In this document: one piece after another, positions 6,137 through 10,324 of the stretch
Layout: each line of letters begins with the position of its first letter
Numbering within the stretch: position 1 is the first letter of the stretch
Source of the DNA: Paracoccaceae bacterium
GTDB taxonomy: Bacteria > Pseudomonadota > Alphaproteobacteria > Rhodobacterales > Rhodobacteraceae
DNA: 10,324 nt
NCBI GenBank assembly: GCA_013214715.1
Contig: JABSSB010000170.1
Coordinates: 1-10,324, forward strand
Reading direction: 5' to 3'
Translations under genes and position numbers: made by a program
Notes under the pieces: generated by a model
Database searches by the model: none
Seen by the model: the letters and a program-made list of their open reading frames with translations, nothing else
Told to the model about the DNA's origin: nothing

Positions 6137-6539
6137 TCCTCAGGACGTTCTGGCCATCAACGCGCTCATAACTGAGCGCGCTGGCGGTGTCGCGGATCAG
6201 CTTGATGCCGAACCCGCCGATCTCCGCGCTGTGGAGATCATCATAGGGTTGCGCCTGCGCCACGGACAGCGGATCAAAGGCCCGGCCATTGTCGACGATG
6301 ATGGCGTCCATCCGGTTTGGCTGAAAGCTCAGGTGCAGATGGATCCGTGCTGTGTCCGGGCTGTTGAAACCATAAGAGATCACATTGGCGATCGCTTCAT
6401 TCAGGCACAGCTTCATGTTTTGCATCACGCCGGGGTCTGGCGCGAAGAGATCGTTTTGCTGCGCCAGCCACAGGTTTAGACGGGCGACCTCGGACAGGTC
6501 GGCGTGCAAGGTCAGGGATGTCGTGGCCGTGCCGGGCAT
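6117..6539 (-). CDS. RsbW/SpoIIAB-like anti-sigma factor kinase (HATPase_c_2)
   Basis: A 140-residue GHKL-fold ATPase of the partner-switch kind. Such proteins bind a sigma factor or another target and phosphorylate a serine of the cognate STAS antagonist. Visible motifs are the N-box LNEAIANVISYGF (Glu48, Asn52, Tyr56), the G1 box DNGRAFDP (83-90) and the G2 box IGGFGIKLI (107-115). Size and order of motifs are normal. ATG 6539 lies seven bases after the stop of the STAS gene, so the two are one operon (STAS first). Its 3' end overlaps the phosphatase remnant by 20 bases. With no sigma factor gene in the window, the target is unknown. Confidence 0.85.
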   Translation of the reverse strand: MPGTATTSLTLHADLSEVARLNLWLAQQNDLFAPDPGVMQNMKLCLNEAIANVISYGFNSPDTARIHLHLSFQPNRMDAIIVDNGRAFDPLSVAQAQPYDDLHSAEIGGFGIKLIRDTASALSYERVDGQNVLRITCKAS

Positions 6540-6546
6540 GCCCGGA

Positions 6547-6885
6547 TCAGCGCGTCACCTGCGCCAAGGCGCTGGCTTCGTCGTCGCATAAGGCGATGAT
6601 CCGGTCCACGCCGGTTGACATCAGAACCTTGGCCGGAGCCTCCTGCGCGCCGTAGACGGCCATGCGGCCGCCGTTATTGCCGATGGCCTTGGCGGTTTTC
6701 ACCAATACGCGGATGCTGATGGAGGCCAGAAACTGCACGCCGGTGATATCCACAAAAAGCTTCTTGGTCTGCTCGGGATAGCCTTTGAAGGGCAGATCAA
6801 TCTGCGAAGAGCCCATGATGTCCAGATCACCTTCCAGCGCGACTTTGACCACACCGCTTTCCAGAACCTCTTGCGACAGTTTCAT
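6547..6885 (-). CDS. RsbV/SpoIIAA-like STAS-domain antagonist
   Basis: A 112-residue STAS protein that should bind the neighbouring RsbW-like kinase when dephosphorylated and so release its target. GDLDIMGSSQ near residue 19 and FVDITGVQFLASISIRVLV (44-62) are the two STAS landmarks. Ser55 occupies the position phosphorylated in RsbV/SpoIIAA. The surrounding residues differ from the classical DSSG or DSTG: Asp is Ala, Gly is Ser. ATG 6885 is preceded by GGAGGG at ideal spacing and is preferred over an upstream ATG at 7002, which would add a proline/cysteine-rich stretch lying over the purB terminator. It is first gene of the operon with the kinase. Confidence 0.87.
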   Translation of the reverse strand: MKLSQEVLESGVVKVALEGDLDIMGSSQIDLPFKGYPEQTKKLFVDITGVQFLASISIRVLVKTAKAIGNNGGRMAVYGAQEAPAKVLMSTGVDRIIALCDDEASALAQVTR

Positions 6886-6899
6886 AAACACCCTCCAAA

Positions 6900-6954
6900 C
6901 CCGTGCCAGGCCACACCGCACCCTGAGCCCAGGGTGCAACACTGGCATGACGGG
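6900..6954 (-). promoter_or_regulatory. Stem-loop in the leader of the STAS/kinase operon
   Basis: A perfect 8-bp hairpin, GCACCCTG (6918-6925) with CAGGGTGC (6930-6937), sits inside a weaker outer stem (TGCCAG 6904-6909 with CTGGCA 6942-6947, extended by CCCG/CGGG). It ends a few bases upstream of the ribosome site of the STAS gene. It could be an operator, an RNA leader structure or the recognition site of a regulator. There is no T-run, so it is not a terminator. The sequence shows no function directly. Confidence 0.4.
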
Positions 6955-6980
6955 GCAAGGAAAAACTGCCAAGCCCAACC

Positions 6981-7019
6981 AAAAACCCCGCCGGTTGAGC
7001 ATGTTGCACCGGCGGGGTT
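6981..7019 (-). terminator. Rho-independent terminator of purB
   Basis: On the minus strand an 11-bp stem, AACCCCGCCGG with CCGGCGGGGTT and a 14-base loop, is followed by five T (6985-6981, counting the two shared with the stem). It starts about 30 bases after the purB stop. It separates purB transcription from the STAS/kinase operon on the same strand, so that operon must have its own promoter between 6886 and 6980. Confidence 0.85.
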
Positions 7020-7050
7020 GGGGTATTTTTGACGAGAAGAAGGATCAGGG

Positions 7051-8358
7051 TCAGGCGTCTTTGAACACGCGGGCAAAGATCCGGTCGACATTCTTGGTGT
7101 GGTACCCAAGGTCGAATTTCTCTTCGATCTCTGCCGGGCTGAGCGCGGCGGTCACCTCGGCATCGCCCAGAAGCTCGGTTTTGAAATCCTTGCCCTCTTC
7201 CCAGACCTTCATCGCATTGCGCTGCACAAGGCGATAGGCGTCTTCGCGGCTGACCCCAGCTTGGGTCAGCGCCAGAAGCACCCGCTGCGACATCACGAGG
7301 CCGCGGAATTTGTTCATATTGGCCAGCATGTTGTCGGGATAGACCACAAGTTTGTCCACCACGCTTGTCAGACGCGCCAGCGCGAAATCCAGCGTAACCG
7401 TGGCGTCGGGGCCGATATTGCGTTCGACCGAGCTGTGGGAGATGTCGCGCTCGTGCCAAAGCGCCACGTTTTCCATCGCCGGGATCACCGCCATCCGCAC
7501 CAGCCGCGCCAGACCGGTGAGGTTTTCGGTCAGCACCGGGTTGCGTTTGTGCGGCATCGCAGAGGAGCCTTTTTGGCCTTTGGAAAAGAACTCCTCGGCT
7601 TCCAGCACTTCCGTGCGTTGCATGTGGCGGATTTCGACGGCGATGTTTTCAATCGACGAGGCGATCACACCGAGCGTGGCGAAAAACGCGGCATGGCGGT
7701 CGCGCGGGATGACCTGGGTGGAGATCGGCTCGGGCTCCAGCCCCAGCTTGGCGCAGACATGCTCTTCCACAGCTGGATCGATATTGGCGAAGGTGCCCAC
7801 GGCGCCAGAGATGGCCCCGGTCGCAATTTCGGCCCGCGCGGTGCGCAGACGGGTCAGGTTGCGGTCCATTTCGGCATAAAAGCGGGCAAAGGTCAGGCCC
7901 ATCGTGGTGGGCTCGGCATGGATGCCATGGCTGCGACCGATGCGGATCGTGTCCTTGTGTTCAACCGCGCGGCGTTTCAGGGCGGCCAACAGCCCCTCCA
8001 TATCCGCAATCAGAATGTCTGAGGCGCGCACCAGCTGGATGTTGAAGGTGGTGTCCAAAACGTCCGACGAGGTCATGCCCTGATGTACGAAGCGGGCTTC
8101 GTCATTGCCGATGATTTCGGCCAGATGGGTGAGGAAGGCAATCACATCATGTTTGGTGACCGCTTCGATCTCGTCGATGCGGGCTACGTCAAATTCGACA
8201 TCCTTGGCTTTCCAGACGGCGTCGGCGTTTTCGCGCGGGATCACGCCAAGATCGGCCTGCGCATCACAGGCATGGGCTTCGATCTCATACCAGATGCGGA
8301 ACTTGGTCTCGGGCGACCAGATGGCGACCATTTCAGGGCGGGAATAACGCGGGATCAT
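7051..8358 (-). CDS. purB: Adenylosuccinate lyase
   Basis: Purine biosynthesis enzyme that removes fumarate from SAICAR and from adenylosuccinate; a cytoplasmic homotetramer of the fumarase/aspartase superfamily. The 435 residues begin MIPRYSRPEMVAIWSPETKF, the usual PurB start. Superfamily regions are TSSDVLDT (97-104), the catalytic-histidine segment GRSHGIHAEPT (141-151) and the signature GSSAMPHKRNP (264-274) with the catalytic serine in its mobile loop. ATG 8358 (AAAGG upstream) is preferred over an upstream ATG at 8397, which would add 13 residues not seen in the family. It is a single gene, divergent from the exported-protein gene at 8436, with its own terminator. No anomalies. Confidence 0.96.
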   Translation of the reverse strand: MIPRYSRPEMVAIWSPETKFRIWYEIEAHACDAQADLGVIPRENADAVWKAKDVEFDVARIDEIEAVTKHDVIAFLTHLAEIIGNDEARFVHQGMTSSDVLDTTFNIQLVRASDILIADMEGLLAALKRRAVEHKDTIRIGRSHGIHAEPTTMGLTFARFYAEMDRNLTRLRTARAEIATGAISGAVGTFANIDPAVEEHVCAKLGLEPEPISTQVIPRDRHAAFFATLGVIASSIENIAVEIRHMQRTEVLEAEEFFSKGQKGSSAMPHKRNPVLTENLTGLARLVRMAVIPAMENVALWHERDISHSSVERNIGPDATVTLDFALARLTSVVDKLVVYPDNMLANMNKFRGLVMSQRVLLALTQAGVSREDAYRLVQRNAMKVWEEGKDFKTELLGDAEVTAALSPAEIEEKFDLGYHTKNVDRIFARVFKDA

Positions 8359-8435
8359 GGGGCGGCCTTTGTCTATACACTCGTTGCGGCGGGTCATAGA
8401 CTGGGGCCGGTGAATTCACAAGGCGGGAGCGGTGC
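8359..8435. promoter_or_regulatory. Divergent promoter region between purB and the 8436 gene
   Basis: Only 77 bases separate the two divergent starts, so both promoters must lie here or overlap the neighbouring coding ends. I see no clear -35/-10 pair; the AT-rich piece GTCTATACAC around 8371-8380 is the likeliest core. GGGAG before 8436 is the ribosome site for the plus-strand gene. Confidence 0.35.
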
Positions 8436-8765
8436 ATGTGGCGCATGGCAGCATGTCTGGCACTGATCTGCGGGTCGGTGTCTGCACAGGACCGGGTCGA
8501 TCTTGACGGGTCGGGTATTCGGGCTGCGCTGGACGGTCAAAAGCTGGTCTATGGCAGCGGTGCCTGGCAGGAATTTCGCGTCTCGGCCCGGACGCTTTAC
8601 AATGCCGGGCAGGACAGTTGGGGCGATTGGCGGGTTGAGGGAGATCTTTATTGCTCGCTCTGGCCACCGTCGGATTTGTGGGCCTGCTTTGGAATGCAGC
8701 GCGCGGGCGACAGGTTGCGGTTTCTCGACAGCAATGGCGAGATCACCGAAGGGCGCGTGGAATGA
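8436..8765 (+). CDS. Small exported protein of unknown function
   Basis: 109 residues with a short signal peptide, MWRMAACLALICGSVSAQD, cleaved probably after SAQ or VSA. The mature part (GSGIRAALDGQKLVYGSG, DSWGDWRVEGDLYCSLWPP, LWACFGMQ) has two cysteines that could form a disulfide in the periplasm and several tryptophans. I recognise the pattern of a small alphaproteobacterial periplasmic family (the 'Y..GAWQ.F..SGRTLYN.G..S.G.W' type) but not a named domain, so no function is proposed. GGGAG precedes ATG 8436. Its last four bases overlap the start of the DUF6314 gene, suggesting translational coupling. Confidence 0.75.
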   Translation: MWRMAACLALICGSVSAQDRVDLDGSGIRAALDGQKLVYGSGAWQEFRVSARTLYNAGQDSWGDWRVEGDLYCSLWPPSDLWACFGMQRAGDRLRFLDSNGEITEGRVE

Positions 8766-9196
8766 GTGGCCCGTCCAGTTTGCAGGATTTCGCAGGGCTT
8801 TGGCAGGTTGATCGCGTGATCGATGACGCGCGTGCCGGACAGCGCATCACCGGGCAGGGACAGGCGCGGTTTACCCCCGGCGCGGACCTGGCCGAGCTGG
8901 TCTATGACGAAGACATGGTCTTGAGCTTGCCGGGTCAAAGCCAGCCCTTGCGTGGCACGCGGCGTTATCTTTGGGCAGAGTTGGCAGGTGACATCGAAAT
9001 CCGGTTCGAAGATGGGCGGCGCCTGCAAAGGATTTCGTTGAAAACGGCGCCGGTCCGGGATGTGCACCTTTGCGATCCCGATCGGTATGACGGGCAATAT
9101 CGATTTGGGGATTGGCCGCTATGGCAGGCGATCTGGCGGGTGACGGGGCCGCGCAAAGATTATGTCATGACATCGACCTATCGTCGCAACGCCTAA
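8762..9196 (+). CDS. DUF6314 family protein
   Basis: 144 residues from ATG 8762, which overlaps the previous stop (ATGA). The order of motifs fits DUF6314: an N-terminal FAGLWQVDRVIDD, then GQGQARFTP, a central RRYLWAE, and a C-terminal HLCDPDRYDGQYRF followed by WRVTGPRKDY. The fold is probably a small lipocalin-like beta-barrel; ligand and role are not known for the family. There is no signal peptide, so it is cytoplasmic. The start could also lie at TTG 8651 in the same frame, but that would run over the upstream gene and adds nothing family-like. It is second in the run that begins at 8436. Confidence 0.82.
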   Translation: MSGPSSLQDFAGLWQVDRVIDDARAGQRITGQGQARFTPGADLAELVYDEDMVLSLPGQSQPLRGTRRYLWAELAGDIEIRFEDGRRLQRISLKTAPVRDVHLCDPDRYDGQYRFGDWPLWQAIWRVTGPRKDYVMTSTYRRNA

Positions 9197-9218
9197 AATC
9201 ATTGGATAAAGCAGGGGC

Positions 9219-9620
9219 TTGCAAGACAGCCGCGATGACGCGCCGCGTCAGGTCGCGCGGCTTTTGGGTCTGCGCCCAACCGCCAAGAAGGGAGCATGGA
9301 TCGGCTTTATCGCGCCGCCGGATTTGCAAACCATGCAGGATGGGCTCGATGACCTCACCGATATCGGGCCGTTTCTGGTGGATGGAGCCGAGGTCGCGAC
9401 GCGCGAAACCCGCGTGATCGAAGGGCGCAACGCCATGCGTTCGGCCGGGACGGGCAGGCGGGATGGGCGCGCGGTCAGCTTTGCTGCGCTGGTGATTGAT
9501 CTGCCGGGCTCGCGAGTGGCGGTGTCGGTCTTGGTTCTGGACAGCCGCGCCCGCCCGGAAATGGCCGAGGCGATGAAAGCCATTTATGCCAGTTTCCGCA
9601 TCGGGGGGATGACGCCATGA
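9219..9620 (+). CDS. Uncharacterised protein, probably lacking its N-terminus
   Basis: The frame is open from TTG 9219 (a TAA lies 12 bases upstream) to TGA 9618-9620 and encodes 133 residues. AGGGG sits only one base before the TTG, too close for a normal ribosome site. The first in-frame ATG falls well inside the conserved-looking part (QTMQDG). Visible features are WIGFIAPPDLQTMQDGLDD, GPFLVDGAEV and a C-terminal SRVAVSVLVLDSRARPEM followed by an amphipathic helix ending YASFRI. That tail resembles small periplasmic proteins in which a glycine-containing beta-sheet precedes a final helix, but no signal peptide is present. A gene that lost its 5' end is more likely than a short native protein. 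Family unknown. Confidence 0.5.
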   Translation: MQDSRDDAPRQVARLLGLRPTAKKGAWIGFIAPPDLQTMQDGLDDLTDIGPFLVDGAEVATRETRVIEGRNAMRSAGTGRRDGRAVSFAALVIDLPGSRVAVSVLVLDSRARPEMAEAMKAIYASFRIGGMTP

Positions 9621-9718
9621 TCCGCTGTTTGGCCCTCGCCCTCATTGGTCTGCTCCTTGCCGTGTGCGAACCATTGCCCCCCGGTCGGTCAGCACCGGGG
9701 TCCATTATGATTGTGTGA
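9617..9718 (+). CDS. Tiny lipoprotein-like ORF
   Basis: 33 codons starting at ATG 9617, which overlaps the preceding stop by four bases. MIRCLALALIGLLLAVC is a good lipoprotein signal with lipobox LAVC. What follows (EPLPPGRSAPGS) is only 16 residues. A hairpin, CCCCGGT (9679-9685) with ACCGGGG (9694-9700), lies in its second half. It could be a real small lipoprotein, or the start of a longer one broken by a frameshift, because another frame downstream (NDYDWRHPTRPPL) looks coding before it too is stopped. Confidence 0.4.
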   Translation: MIRCLALALIGLLLAVCEPLPPGRSAPGSIMIV

Positions 9719-9754
9719 TCTGAAATGATTACGACTGGCGTCACCCGACGCGCC

Positions 9755-9781
9755 CGCCTCTGGCCCACACGCCTCTGGCCC
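9755..9781. repeat. Short direct repeat, 12 bases at period 15
   Basis: CGCCTCTGGCCC occurs at 9755-9766 and 9770-9781. It lies in the 200-base stretch (9719-9920) that carries no convincing gene and is strongly C-rich on this strand. In the frame noted for the preceding entry it would encode a repeated PLA segment. A 9-bp inverted pair, CTGGCGTCA at 9735-9743 and TGACGCCAG at 9873-9881, also spans this stretch. Either could be chance in such biased sequence. Confidence 0.35.
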
Positions 9782-9920
9782 GCCCGCCGATCCTTCGTCC
9801 GCCGCGCCCGACGCCCCGATAGATGCCTGGTTTTCACCAACGCGTGACAGTGGCGACACAAGACTTGCGAGATGACGCCAGATAACCACCTTCTGGCAAT
9901 GTCAGCAGCAGGAGTGTCTC

Positions 9921-10324
9921 ATGCCCACCGAACGCTTTACCTTTGCGGGTTACGATGGCAGCGAGCTTGCGGCGCGGCTGGACCTGCCGGATGGGCAACC
10001 ATTGGCCACGGCACTTTTTGCGCATTGTTTCACCTGTGGCAAAGACATCCCGGCGGCCCGTCGGATTGCCGGGCGGCTGGCCGCGATGGGCATTGCTGTC
10101 CTGCGCTTTGATTTCACCGGCCTAGGCCATTCGCAGGGCGAATTTGCGAACACCACCTTCAGCTCGAACGTGGAAGATCTGGTTCTGGCCGCAGGCGCTC
10201 TGGCCAAGAGGGGCCTGCCGCCTGCGATCCTGATTGGACATGCTCTGGGAGGGGCGGCCGTGCTGCGCGCGCGGGCCGAGATCGATACGGTGCGCGCCGT
10301 CGTAACCTTGGGGGCGCCCTTTGA
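9921..10324 (+). CDS. Alpha/beta hydrolase (N-terminal part; likely OsmC fusion type), nucleophile Ser replaced by Ala
   Basis: The first 134 residues of a hydrolase that continues past the right edge. MPTERFTFAGYDGSELAARL, ALFAHCFTCGKDI, VLRFDFTGLGHSQGEF and VVTLGAPF are typical of the 'bifunctional alpha/beta hydrolase/OsmC' family, in which an OsmC peroxidase-like domain follows; that second part is not visible here. ATG 9921 has AGGAG at good spacing. The nucleophile elbow, normally GHSLGG, reads GHALGG: residue 108 is Ala, codon GCT at 10242-10244. The oxyanion-side HCF and the strand 5 environment are kept. With the serine gone, ordinary esterase or peptidase activity is unlikely. It may be a point mutation, a sequencing error, or a protein used for another purpose. 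Confidence 0.85.
   Translation, partial: MPTERFTFAGYDGSELAARLDLPDGQPLATALFAHCFTCGKDIPAARRIAGRLAAMGIAVLRFDFTGLGHSQGEFANTTFSSNVEDLVLAAGALAKRGLPPAILIGHALGGAAVLRARAEIDTVRAVVTLGAPF

Noticed and set aside
7099..8022. A 307-codon open frame on the plus strand opposite purB
   Set aside because: It is antisense to a clear purB. Long antisense frames are expected in GC-rich genes, and the translation has no domain-like features.
8359..8397. Upstream ATG that would extend PurB by 13 residues
   Set aside because: The family starts at MIPRYSRPEM, and the extension would take up much of the short divergent promoter region.
9679..9700. Hairpin CCCCGGT/ACCGGGG as a possible terminator
   Set aside because: No T-run follows on either strand, and it lies inside a short ORF.
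1..10324. CRISPR arrays, tRNA or rRNA genes, toxin-antitoxin or known defence systems
   Set aside because: No regularly spaced repeats, RNA-gene signatures or recognisable defence proteins were seen on either strand.

Overview
The window looks like an alphaproteobacterial chromosome, most likely Rhodobacterales/Roseobacter-type. The evidence is the GC-rich coding sequence, a 435-residue PurB, a DUF6314 gene, a two-gene partner-switching module and an alpha/beta hydrolase of the type usually fused to OsmC. The lineage is an inference from gene content; no rRNA or other marker is present.

Positions 1-6028 are an IS-rich accessory block. Two copies of one IS5-family element lie in inverted orientation. 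Copy 1 (1-121) shows only its 5' end and runs off the left edge on the minus strand. Copy 2 (4560-6028) is complete and on the plus strand. Between them are fragments of an IS3-family element (about 216-533), a stretch with no recognised gene (534-864), poxB (865-2580, minus) and a membrane-anchored FMN/Fe-S glutamate-synthase-like gene (2796-4415, minus). The outline is that of a composite transposon carrying a two-gene metabolic cargo. Copy 2 also contains a 279-bp insertion absent from copy 1. The insertion is the first part of an IS1380-family transposase gene and is joined in frame to the IS5 transposase, so the annotated transposase ORF is a chimera.

Immediately right of copy 2 is the last piece of a SpoIIE/RsbU-type phosphatase (6029-6136), cut by the IS. 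It converges on an RsbW-like kinase and an RsbV-like STAS protein (6117-6885, minus). Phosphatase, kinase and antagonist are the three parts of a partner switch, and the phosphatase is broken at this locus. A clear intrinsic terminator (6981-7019) ends purB (7051-8358, minus).

Divergent from purB is a plus-strand run: a small exported protein (8436-8765), a DUF6314 protein overlapping it by 4 bases (8762-9196), a protein that seems to lack its N-terminus (9219-9620), a very short lipoprotein-like ORF overlapping that by 4 bases (9617-9718), a 200-bp stretch that may be decayed, and the start of an alpha/beta hydrolase (9921 to the right edge). In the hydrolase the expected nucleophile serine is alanine.

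The best candidates for something new are the IS-flanked poxB plus glutamate-synthase-like pair, the IS1380/IS5 chimera and the serine-less hydrolase. Nothing in the window shows an unmistakable new defence or CRISPR-like system.
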